DNA from: JAGIBJ01 sp032119595
GTDB taxonomy: Bacteria > Actinomycetota > Thermoleophilia > Solirubrobacterales > Solirubrobacteraceae
Direction of reading: 5' to 3'
Length of the DNA stretch: 64,000 nucleotides
Assembly: GCA_032119595.1 (NCBI GenBank)
Contig: JAUMBQ010000006.1
Coordinates: forward strand, 868,001-932,000
Shown here: positions 35,352 through 42,797 of the stretch, one piece after another
How the letters are laid out: each line of letters starts with the position of its first letter
Position numbering within the stretch: the first letter of the stretch is position 1
Translations under genes and position numbers: made by a program
The notes under the pieces: model-generated
The model's input: the letters and a program-made list of their open reading frames with translations, nothing else
Database searches by the model: none
Told to the model about the DNA's origin: nothing

Positions 35352-36923
35352 CTACTTCTTCTTGACGGTGATCACCTTCGTCACCGTGCGCTCGTTGCCC
35401 GCGGCGTCCTCTGCGACCACCTTCAGGCGCACCTTCACGCTCTTCTTCGGCGTGCCGAACAGGGCCGCCTTCGGCTTCAGCTTGATGCTGCGCTGGCCGG
35501 TGCCGAAGCCGATCGACTTGCCGATCAGCTCGAGGTTGTACTTGCCGGCCAGGGCGCGGGCGGCCGTGGCCTTGGTCACGCGTGCGGAGAGCGTCGCTTC
35601 CACCTTCGCCGACTCGTTCGTCGACACGCGAACCGTGATGCCCGCGCGGAACGCCTTGTAGGAGTACGAACTGCGAACCGTGCTCAAGGTGAGCGTCGGG
35701 GCGGTTTGGTCGACGACCACGACCGGCGGTGCCGGCGGCGTGGCCGGGCCGTCGTTGTCGATGATGGTGAGCGTCGCGGCGGCCGGCGAGCCGAGCGCGA
35801 GGCCGGTGCCGGGGGCACTCAGCGCGATGCCGACGGTCTCGTCGTCCTCACGGATTGAGTCGTCGGCGATGGTGATCCCGAACGACTTCGTGCTTTCGCC
35901 GGGCGCAAACGTCAGCGTTCCCGATGCGGCGGTGTAGTCGGCGCCATCGGCGGTGCCGCCGCCCGTGGCGTAGTTGACCGTCGCCGCCCCAAGCGTCGAT
36001 CCGGTGCGGGTCACGGTGATCGTCGCGCCGCTGCGCTCGGAGTTCGCGAACGCGCTCGTCACGAACTGCGTCGTGCCAGGCACGATCGCCAGGCCTGAGA
36101 GCGTCTGGGTGGTCGTGCCGATGAGCGATGCCGCGCCGGTCGTGGTGTTGACGCCATAGAGACCCGGCTGGCCGCCGACCACGGCCGTTGCGTACGCGGT
36201 GCCGTCGAACGCAATGTCGAAGTTCAAGCCGTCGCCGGTCGCCGCGTTGATGCCGAGCGCGCCGACGGTGTTCAGCACGCCGCCGTTCGGGCTCGGCGTG
36301 GAGTTGATGCCGCCGATGGTCTGGAGCTGGTCGGTCGTCGGGTTGATCGCGAAGAGCGTCGTCGAGGCGCCAGCCGTGGCGGGGGCGATGTTCACACGGT
36401 CGTAGGCCGCAGCGCTCACGCCCTGGGCAGCCGGGGTGAGCGCCGTGTCGTTGCCGGCGAGGATGCCGTTGTTCGGGTTCGCGCGCAGGTTCTTGTCGGC
36501 GTCGTCGACGATCCGGATGCGGTCGACGGCCGGGTTGAAGTCGAAGCCGAAGTTCGCGCCAGCCGAGACGGTGAGCACGTTCGCGGCGTTGACCACCGTG
36601 GCGACGGCCGTCGCCGGATCGATCTTGTAGATGTGCGCCGTCGTGCCGTCGACGCCGAGGCCGAACAGCCCGGGCGTCGCGCCGGTCGCGGCGTCCGCGG
36701 CAAGCGGGATCCAGCGGTAGTCGATGCCTTCCAGGCGCTCGTTGCCGACGAGCCCGGTCACGGCCCGACTGCTCGTGACGGTGCCGGGGGTCGCGGTGTC
36801 GAACTGCACCAGCGCGTCGTTTGCGCCGCCGCCGACGAGGCCGACGGCCGGCTGCGCGAAGGCCCCCGGCGCGGCTCCGAGTGTCGCGGCCGCGGTGGCC
36901 AGTCCAATGATCGTGCGACGCAT
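35352..36923 (-). CDS. Secreted DUF4394 protein with Calx-beta domain
   Basis: 523-residue exported protein. The ATG at 36923 is preceded by GAGGGAGG and starts a signal peptide (MRRTIIGLATAAATLGAAPG, then AFAQP). Residues 30-265 are a DUF4394 propeller-like domain (NERLEGIDYRWIPLAADAAT, NFGFDFNPAVDRIRIVDDAD, LRANPNNGIL). Residues 275-395 are a Calx-beta domain (GADYTAASGTLTFAPGESTK, DDSIREDDETVGIAL). A Pro/Val linker and a basic beta tail ending in KVITVKKK follow. DUF4394 proteins are secreted and uncharacterised. Calx-beta suggests calcium binding and adhesion. Confidence 0.88.
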   Translation of the reverse strand: MRRTIIGLATAAATLGAAPGAFAQPAVGLVGGGANDALVQFDTATPGTVTSSRAVTGLVGNERLEGIDYRWIPLAADAATGATPGLFGLGVDGTTAHIYKIDPATAVATVVNAANVLTVSAGANFGFDFNPAVDRIRIVDDADKNLRANPNNGILAGNDTALTPAAQGVSAAAYDRVNIAPATAGASTTLFAINPTTDQLQTIGGINSTPSPNGGVLNTVGALGINAATGDGLNFDIAFDGTAYATAVVGGQPGLYGVNTTTGAASLIGTTTQTLSGLAIVPGTTQFVTSAFANSERSGATITVTRTGSTLGAATVNYATGGGTADGADYTAASGTLTFAPGESTKSFGITIADDSIREDDETVGIALSAPGTGLALGSPAAATLTIIDNDGPATPPAPPVVVVDQTAPTLTLSTVRSSYSYKAFRAGITVRVSTNESAKVEATLSARVTKATAARALAGKYNLELIGKSIGFGTGQRSIKLKPKAALFGTPKKSVKVRLKVVAEDAAGNERTVTKVITVKKK

Positions 36924-37092
36924 GGCGACGCCTCCCTCGTGTGAGCGGGCTGGGCAGCCCGCGGATCCCGGACGCCGTGCGGCGTCGCTTACCGCCATTT
37001 CTAACTTTGGGGCCTTACGCCGCCATGAACCGACGGGAAACATCAGCGTAACGCCGCGGGGCAGGCCTGCGGCCACGACGCCGCGACCAGCG

Positions 37093-38577
37093 TCATGCGA
37101 CTTCGGCGTCGAGCCCGTCGACCAGCGTGGCAAGGTCGACCAGCGTGATCCGGCGATCTTGGACGGCGGCCTCAGCGAGGTCGGGGCTGAATCCGGCCCG
37201 GCCGAACAGCACGATCTCAGGGCCCATCGCGGGCACCTTCAGCCGACCCTCCTGAGCGATCGCCGGGATCTTGAACTCCCGCAGGTCCGTCAGAACCTTG
37301 AGCGGCATCTCGGCGTTGGTCCACTTGCACTCCCCCACCAGCATGACGGTGGAACGATTGGCGGCCACGATGTCGATCTCTTCGGTCAGCCTGGCTTTGG
37401 TACGCCGGTGCCTGTTGAGGGCAGGTCCCCACCAGCTCCCCACGTTCGGAGCGGTAGAGCCGTAGGTCAGCCGCGTGTATCGCACGCAGAGTTCCTCGTA
37501 GGTCGAAGCCACGAACCCAGGAAGATGCTCGGCGATGTCTGCCTCCCAGAGATCCTCGGGGCGAAGACCGTTCTGCAGGCCGTCTTGGTTAGGAAAGACC
37601 CACCGAAACCAAAACCGAATGAAGCCGTCACTGACGCGGTGCTTGCTCGCTCGCGAACTCGAGTTGGCGCCAATCGGCTTGGAGGTTTCGACGAGTCGCA
37701 TGTCCCTCAGCCGCTCCAGATACGGAGCGAGCTGCTGCGCGCTGACCTGCAACCGGTCTGTCAGGTGCGCGGTCTGCGCCGCGCGCTTTGAGAGCTCCTC
37801 GAGGATCGAAAAATAGGTCGCGGGGTTATGCAACTCCTGCTCGAGCACGGCACGCGGGTCGTTGAACAGCGGCCCTCGGGGAGAGAGGACATGGCTGCAA
37901 ACACCCAGGCCGATATCGCCGTGCCCAAGCTCTCCGAGGTAGCGCGCCATACCGCCCGTAATCGCGTAGCGCGTGATGCGTTGCTCAGGGTCGTCGCTGG
38001 CGTCGGTAAGCCGCCTGCCCTCGGCGAAGCTCAGCGGCCATACATCCATCGGGCGCAGTCGACCGTGGAGCGGGCTACTGGCGTGCAGCAAGGACTCCAT
38101 CTGCCCGATCAACGACCCACACAACAGGATCTTGGTTTGCGAGGCGTCGCGTTGCTCCTCCATAACGACCTGAATCTCGCTCAGGACTTCGTCCCGCGCT
38201 CGCCCTTCCGGGAGCAAAAACGGAAACTCGTCGATCACGACCAGCAGTCGCTCCGTGCGCCCCAGGTCGTAAAGCAATTTGAAGAGCGCCGGGATGTCAG
38301 CAATGTCCGGACGCAGCCCCAGCACGCCTTCCAGTTGCGACGCGAATCGCGCCATCTGCGTGCTCTGCAGTCGCTGGTCCGCGACCAACAGCACTGCTGG
38401 CTTTCCATCTGCGAAGCGTCGAAAGAGCCACGATTTGCCGACTCGGCGGCGGCCCACGAGCGCCATCGCGTCTCGACTCGGACTCTCCCACCATGCCTCG
38501 AGCTGAGCCAGATCGGAGGTCCGATTGATGAAGCTCGCTCTTGCCGGCCAGACATAAGGGTCCACAGTAGAAATCAT
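37093..38577 (-). CDS. Archaeal-type AAA ATPase with DUF234 domain
   Basis: 494-residue protein. The N-terminal ATPase has SFINRTSDLAQLEAWW, Walker A GRRRVGKS (42-49) and Walker B LLVVIDEFPFL (D115, E116). A winged-helix segment follows (LTDRLQVSAQQLAPYLERLR). The C-terminal DUF234 region contains RFWFRWVFPN and EEIDIVAANRSTVMLVGECK, a PD-(D/E)XK-like strand pair. Archaeal-type STAND ATPases of this kind are widespread and have no established role. It is the second PD-(D/E)XK-tailed ATPase within 3 kb. Two TTAGNCTAA palindromes lie at its start codon and its likely promoter. Confidence 0.9.
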   Translation of the reverse strand: MISTVDPYVWPARASFINRTSDLAQLEAWWESPSRDAMALVGRRRVGKSWLFRRFADGKPAVLLVADQRLQSTQMARFASQLEGVLGLRPDIADIPALFKLLYDLGRTERLLVVIDEFPFLLPEGRARDEVLSEIQVVMEEQRDASQTKILLCGSLIGQMESLLHASSPLHGRLRPMDVWPLSFAEGRRLTDASDDPEQRITRYAITGGMARYLGELGHGDIGLGVCSHVLSPRGPLFNDPRAVLEQELHNPATYFSILEELSKRAAQTAHLTDRLQVSAQQLAPYLERLRDMRLVETSKPIGANSSSRASKHRVSDGFIRFWFRWVFPNQDGLQNGLRPEDLWEADIAEHLPGFVASTYEELCVRYTRLTYGSTAPNVGSWWGPALNRHRRTKARLTEEIDIVAANRSTVMLVGECKWTNAEMPLKVLTDLREFKIPAIAQEGRLKVPAMGPEIVLFGRAGFSPDLAEAAVQDRRITLVDLATLVDGLDAEVA

Positions 38578-38578
38578 C

Positions 38579-38669
38579 TTAGGCTAATTTGGGCCAGCGT
38601 ATGCGGAGCCGAGTAGGCCCAGTACCGCCACTGAGCATAAAACATTTTAGACTAACCCGAAATAGTCAA
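38579..38669 (-). promoter_or_regulatory. Promoter and two TTAGNCTAA palindromes of the DUF234 ATPase gene
   Basis: TTAGGCTAA (38579-38587) ends 1 bp before the ATG and covers the ribosome-binding region. TTAGACTAA (38647-38655) lies 68 bp further up. A minus-strand TTGACT (38664-38669) next to the second palindrome could be a -35 box, with an AT-rich TAAAAT/AATGTT -10 candidate overlapping it. Binding at both sites would block transcription and translation. The region is much more AT-rich than its surroundings. Confidence 0.6.
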
Positions 38670-38716
38670 TCAAGCTGTGGCTCTACGCAGTCACCCGCCG
38701 AAGGCCTCATGCCGCG

Positions 38717-39961
38717 TCAGCCGGCGCGGCGGGGCAGGATCGTGACCGGCCCGTCGAGAGCGACGACGACCTCGTCGCCGACGCGGAACGTCGGCTGGCC
38801 TAGCCGGCGTGAGCGCAGCGTCGCGCCGTCGGGCAGCGCAAGCACGAGGAGCTGGTCGTGCCCGAAATACTGGCGCTCGGTCACGACCGCCTTGACCGGG
38901 CCGGGTTTGCCCGCCGCCCGGTCGCCGAGGCCCGCGGCCTGGCCGCCCGCCTGGCCAGTGGCCTGGCGGCTGGCGTGGTCGTGCGCTGGACTCCCGCCGA
39001 TGCGCGTCACGGCCACGCACTCCGGCCGCACGAGCACGTCGACCGGGCCTTCGAGGTCGGGCGAGGCGATGTCAGCGAGGACCGTCGACACCCGGCCGCC
39101 GCGCGCGTCGCCCTCGAGCACGTCGATCTCGCCGAGGAACGCTCCGACCCAGCGCGAGGCCGGCACGAGGTAGACCTCTTCGGGGGTGCCGATCTGCTCG
39201 ATCCGACCGTCGTGCATCACGGCGACGCGGTCGGCGACGGAGAGGGCCTCGTCTTGGTCGTGGGTCACGAGCAGCGCGCTCACGCCAGCCAGGCGCAGTA
39301 GGTCGCGAACCTCCCCGCGCACCTCGGCCCGAAGCGCGGCATCAAGGCCGGAGAATGGTTCGTCGAGGAGTACGACGGCGGGCTCGGGCGCGAGTGCTCT
39401 GGCGAGGGCGACACGCTGCTGCTGGCCACCGCTCAGCTCGGCCGGCATGCGATGCCCGAGGTCGGCGAGTCCGACGAGTTCCAGCACCTCCGCGACGCGC
39501 GCCGGATCCGGCCGGCGCCCGAGGGCGTAGCCGACATTCTTGGCGACATTGAGGTGCGGGAACAGCGCGTAGTCCTGGAACACCATGCCCAGGCGGCGGG
39601 CCTCCGGTGCGACCTGGATGCCAGCGGCCGCATCAACGACGGCCCGGCCGCTGATCGAGATGCGGCCCGCATCGGCCCGCTCGAAGCCGGCGATGAGTCG
39701 CAGCATGGTCGTCTTGCCGCAACCGCTTGGCCCCAGCAGCGCGACGATCTCGCCGCGGCCCACGGTCAGGTCGAGCCCGTCGACGGCCTGCACGTCGCCG
39801 TACGCCTTCGACACGCCGACGCACGCGATCGCGCAGGTCGTGCCCGCGGGGAGGTCGGCGCCGAGCGGCGCCCCCGCAACCGCGGTGCCAGCCGTCGCGG
39901 CGGCGCGGGCGCTGGTGGCGGGAGAGTCGGGCGTTGCGGGGGTGTCGGGCACGGCAGTCAC
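38717..39961 (-). CDS. Ferric-iron-type ABC transporter ATPase
   Basis: 414-residue cytoplasmic ATPase. The GTG at 39959-39961 overlaps the permease stop by 4 bp. The much longer upstream frame is just the permease read out of frame. An Ala/Thr-rich leader of about 40 residues precedes CVGVSKAYGDVQAVDGLDL. Walker A is GPSGCGKT, the signature LSGGQQQRVALARAL, and Walker B VVLLDEPFSGLD. The C-terminal 120 residues form a TOBE-like regulatory part (GVSALLVTHDQDEALSVADR precedes it). With the neighbouring permease and ferric-binding lipoprotein it forms an FbpABC-type iron importer. Confidence 0.92.
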   Translation of the reverse strand: MTAVPDTPATPDSPATSARAAATAGTAVAGAPLGADLPAGTTCAIACVGVSKAYGDVQAVDGLDLTVGRGEIVALLGPSGCGKTTMLRLIAGFERADAGRISISGRAVVDAAAGIQVAPEARRLGMVFQDYALFPHLNVAKNVGYALGRRPDPARVAEVLELVGLADLGHRMPAELSGGQQQRVALARALAPEPAVVLLDEPFSGLDAALRAEVRGEVRDLLRLAGVSALLVTHDQDEALSVADRVAVMHDGRIEQIGTPEEVYLVPASRWVGAFLGEIDVLEGDARGGRVSTVLADIASPDLEGPVDVLVRPECVAVTRIGGSPAHDHASRQATGQAGGQAAGLGDRAAGKPGPVKAVVTERQYFGHDQLLVLALPDGATLRSRRLGQPTFRVGDEVVVALDGPVTILPRRAG

Positions 39962-41496
39962 TTGTCGCGCGTCAACAGGAGGAAGAGCGGAGGGGCGCTG
40001 ACCACCAAGAGTACGAGGGCGGGGATGGCTCCCGCTTCGAAGGCGGACACATTCGACTTCTTCCAGATCGACGTGGCGAGGGTGTCGAAGCCGGTCGGGG
40101 CCAGCAGGATCATGGTCGGCAGCTCCTTGATCGCCGTGAGGAACACGAGCGCGCCGCCGGCCAAGGTGCCGCCCATCGCAAGCGGCGCAGTGATCGTCGC
40201 CCAGACTGCGAGTGGTCCGCGACCCGCCGAGCGCCCCGCCTCCTCGACCGACCGCGGCACTTGAAGCAAGGCCGTGCGCATCGGCCCGAGCGCGAGCGGG
40301 AGGAAGTGCACGACGAGCGCGAAGATCACGATGCCCAGCGTCTGGTACGCCCACGGCGCGGCGCGGGTGCCGACAAACACGAGCGACAGCGCCACCACGA
40401 TTCCGGGGAGCACGTAGCCGCTGGAGCTGACCGCCTCGATCACGCGCGTGCGCGGACCTTGGTGGCGGGCGGCCAGCAGCGCCACGGGCGACGCGACCAC
40501 GACGGCCGCCACCGCCGCGGCACCGGCCGTGAGGAGCGAGTTGCCGGCGAACTGGGCGATCGAGGCCCAGTCGGGGGAGCCTGCGACGGCTCGGGCCGAC
40601 CACACCACGAGCGTCCCGAGCGGGATGACGAGGGCGATGCCCACGACTGCGGAGCAGAACAGCAGCGCCGGCACCTTCCATGGGCCGAGCGGCACCGGGC
40701 GCACGGCCCGTGCGGTGCCGGGCGAGGTGCGCACGCCGCTGCGGCGATCGCGGATCCGCGCTTCGGCGAAGTAGAGGACGAGCATCACGGCAACGAGCAG
40801 CGCGGCGAGCGTGGCGGCGCCGGTGCGGTCGAAGCTCGCGCGATACGACTGGTAGATGACGCGCGTGAACGAGTCGAAGCGCAGGATCGACACGGCCCCG
40901 AAGTCCGACAACGTGTAGAGCACCGCGAGCAGGGCCCCGGCGCCGATCGCTGGCACGAGCTGCGGCAGCGTGACCGTGCGGAAGACCGCGACGGGGCCTC
41001 GGCCCATGCCGCGGGCGGCCTCCTCGAGGGCTGGATCCAGTCGCCGCATCGCAGCGCGCACGGGGAGCAGCACGAGCGGATAGGTGAAGAGCGTGAGGAC
41101 GAGCCACGCACCGCCGAAGCCATAGATCCAGTCGGTCTGGAGCAAGACGCCGCCGGGCCCAAGCGCGCTGACGAACAAGTACGCGCCGATGTAGCTCGGC
41201 ACCACGAACGGCAGCACGGTGAGGACCGTCCAGAGCTGGCGGCCGGGCAGGTCGGTGCGGGTGGTGAGCCACGCGAGGCTGATCGCCAGCGTCGTGGTGG
41301 TGGTCGACACGGCGGCGGCGAGCAGCAGTGAGCGGCCGAGCAGCGCGGCGGTGCGCGGTCGCCAGAACGCTTCCCACGCGGCGGCGGGTTCCCCGGCGAT
41401 CACGATCACCAGGTAGAACAGCGGCACCGCCATCGCGGCGGCGCAGACGACGGCAGCCAGCAGCAGCGGCGCGGGGATGTCCCCGCGCCGCGGCAA
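39958..41496 (-). CDS. Ferric-iron-type ABC transporter permease (fused double domain)
   Basis: 512-residue membrane protein with about 12 helices and two BPD_transp_1 halves, as in FbpB/SfuB. Each half has an EAA loop: EEAARGMGRGPVAVF and EEAGRSAGRGPLAVW, where the ATPase docks. The start is a TTG at 41494-41496 (MPRRGDIPAPLLL), and a better start is not available in frame. The gene begins 23 bp after the binding-protein stop and overlaps the ATPase gene by 4 bp, so the three form one operon. Confidence 0.93.
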   Translation of the reverse strand: MPRRGDIPAPLLLAAVVCAAAMAVPLFYLVIVIAGEPAAAWEAFWRPRTAALLGRSLLLAAAVSTTTTTLAISLAWLTTRTDLPGRQLWTVLTVLPFVVPSYIGAYLFVSALGPGGVLLQTDWIYGFGGAWLVLTLFTYPLVLLPVRAAMRRLDPALEEAARGMGRGPVAVFRTVTLPQLVPAIGAGALLAVLYTLSDFGAVSILRFDSFTRVIYQSYRASFDRTGAATLAALLVAVMLVLYFAEARIRDRRSGVRTSPGTARAVRPVPLGPWKVPALLFCSAVVGIALVIPLGTLVVWSARAVAGSPDWASIAQFAGNSLLTAGAAAVAAVVVASPVALLAARHQGPRTRVIEAVSSSGYVLPGIVVALSLVFVGTRAAPWAYQTLGIVIFALVVHFLPLALGPMRTALLQVPRSVEEAGRSAGRGPLAVWATITAPLAMGGTLAGGALVFLTAIKELPTMILLAPTGFDTLATSIWKKSNVSAFEAGAIPALVLLVVSAPPLFLLLTRDK

Positions 41497-41519
41497 GCGA
41501 CTGGCTGCCGCCGGGAGGA

Positions 41520-42560
41520 TCAGAGGACGCCGGCCTTCTCGATGAGCGCGAGGGTGCCCTCGAGGTCGTCGAGGTTGCTGAGGTCGAGCTTGGGCTGCTG
41601 GATCTCAGCCAGCGGCGGGACGCCTTCCGGTGACGGCGTGGTGCCGGCCAGCGGGTACTCGAAGGTCTTCTCGGCGAAGAACTTCTGGGACGCGTCGCTC
41701 AGCAGGAAGTCGATGAGCTTCTGGCTGTTTTCGGTCTGCTCGGAGCTCTTCAGGATGCCGGCGCCGGCCACGTTCACGAGCGCGCCGACGTCACCACCGG
41801 GCAGGAAGTGCAGGCCAACCGGGTACTCCTTGCCTTCCTTGGCGGCCGTCTCGAGCACGTAGTAGTGGTTGATGAGGCCGAGCTGCACTTCGCCGCTGGC
41901 GATCGCGTCGCGCACGAGGCCGTTCTTCTCGTAGGCCTTGGCGCCGTTGGCCTTCATGTCCTTCAGCCATTTCTCGGCCGTGGCGTCGCCCTCGACCTTG
42001 CGCAGCGCGGTCACGAACGCCTGGAAGCTGGCGTTCGTCGGCGCCCAGCCGACCTTGCCCTTCCACTTGGCATCGGTCAGCTCAAGCACGCTCTTGGGCA
42101 GGTCGGCTTCCTTCACTTCGCGGGTGTCGTAGGCCACGACGCGCGCGCGGCCCGACGTGCCGACCCAGGTGCCTTCGGCGGAGCGGAATCCAGCCTCGAC
42201 CTTGTCCAGGGTGGCCTGCGGCAGCGGCGCCAGGAGGCTTGCCTTCTGGAGGGCGCCGAGCGCGCCGGCGTCCTGGCCGAAGAACACGTCGGCCGGGGAG
42301 TTGTCGCCCTCTTCGCGGATCGTCGCCGCCAGCTCGGCCGTCTCGGCGTAGCGCACATTCAGCTTCACGCCGGACTCCGACTCGAACTGCTTGAGCAGCG
42401 GAGCGACGAGTTCTTCCTCGCGGCCGGAGTACACGGTCAGCTCGGCAGCCTTGGCGGTGCCGGACGCCGTCGTGGATTCCGGCTCATCATCGCCGCATGC
42501 GCCGAGGCCAAGAGTGACGGTCGCCGCAAGGGCGGCAACCAGGGAACGAGTGATGCGCAT
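41520..42560 (-). CDS. Iron ABC transporter substrate-binding lipoprotein
   Basis: 346-residue lipoprotein with lipobox GLGAC (Cys22). The mature part begins AAELTVYSGREEELVAPLLK, the standard start of FbpA/FutA ferric-binding proteins. Later blocks are VRYAETAELAATIREEGDNS, PADVFFGQDAGALGAL, GLINHYYVLETA and LVNVAGAGILKSS. The adjacent tyrosines in NHYYV correspond to iron-ligating residues in the family. It is the first gene of the operon. A DtxR/IdeR-like box 72-90 bp upstream points to induction when iron is scarce. Confidence 0.93.
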   Translation of the reverse strand: MRITRSLVAALAATVTLGLGACGDDEPESTTASGTAKAAELTVYSGREEELVAPLLKQFESESGVKLNVRYAETAELAATIREEGDNSPADVFFGQDAGALGALQKASLLAPLPQATLDKVEAGFRSAEGTWVGTSGRARVVAYDTREVKEADLPKSVLELTDAKWKGKVGWAPTNASFQAFVTALRKVEGDATAEKWLKDMKANGAKAYEKNGLVRDAIASGEVQLGLINHYYVLETAAKEGKEYPVGLHFLPGGDVGALVNVAGAGILKSSEQTENSQKLIDFLLSDASQKFFAEKTFEYPLAGTTPSPEGVPPLAEIQQPKLDLSNLDDLEGTLALIEKAGVL

Positions 42561-42631
42561 CGCGGAAACGAGCTCCTACCGGTTCGAAGTTGGGTGGGAT
42601 CCTAGGCCGCCGAACTGGTGCGTTCGGGCTA

Positions 42632-42650
42632 CCTAATTAGGATGACCTTA
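42632..42650 (-). promoter_or_regulatory. DtxR/IdeR-like iron box upstream of the iron ABC operon
   Basis: On the minus strand the 19 bp read TAAGGTCATCCTAATTAGG. The first 14 positions match 12 of the actinobacterial IdeR/DtxR consensus (TWAGGTTAGSCTAACCTWA), and the right arm is weaker. The site lies 72 bp before the binding-protein start, in an AT-rich patch that can hold the promoter. Repression by an iron-loaded DtxR-family protein is the natural reading. Confidence 0.7.
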
Positions 42651-42797
42651 CACCGCGAGCGGCGAGGCGTGCCGCCCCGCCCGTGTGACGTTGAGCGAAG
42701 CACGCCTGCTCCGCGGCGCCGCGCCGGGGCTCGCGCCGTGGGCTCCGTTTAGCCCGGCATCCGACCGATCCTCAACCCACGAGGGCCGGACGCGGTC

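Noticed and set aside
38717..41377. 886-residue ABC ATPase
   Set aside because: The first 470 codons are the permease gene read out of frame. The real ATPase starts at the GTG at 39959-39961, which overlaps the permease stop.
42560..42797. Riboswitch upstream of the iron operon
   Set aside because: No conserved aptamer-like folding was seen. The iron-box match explains regulation more simply.
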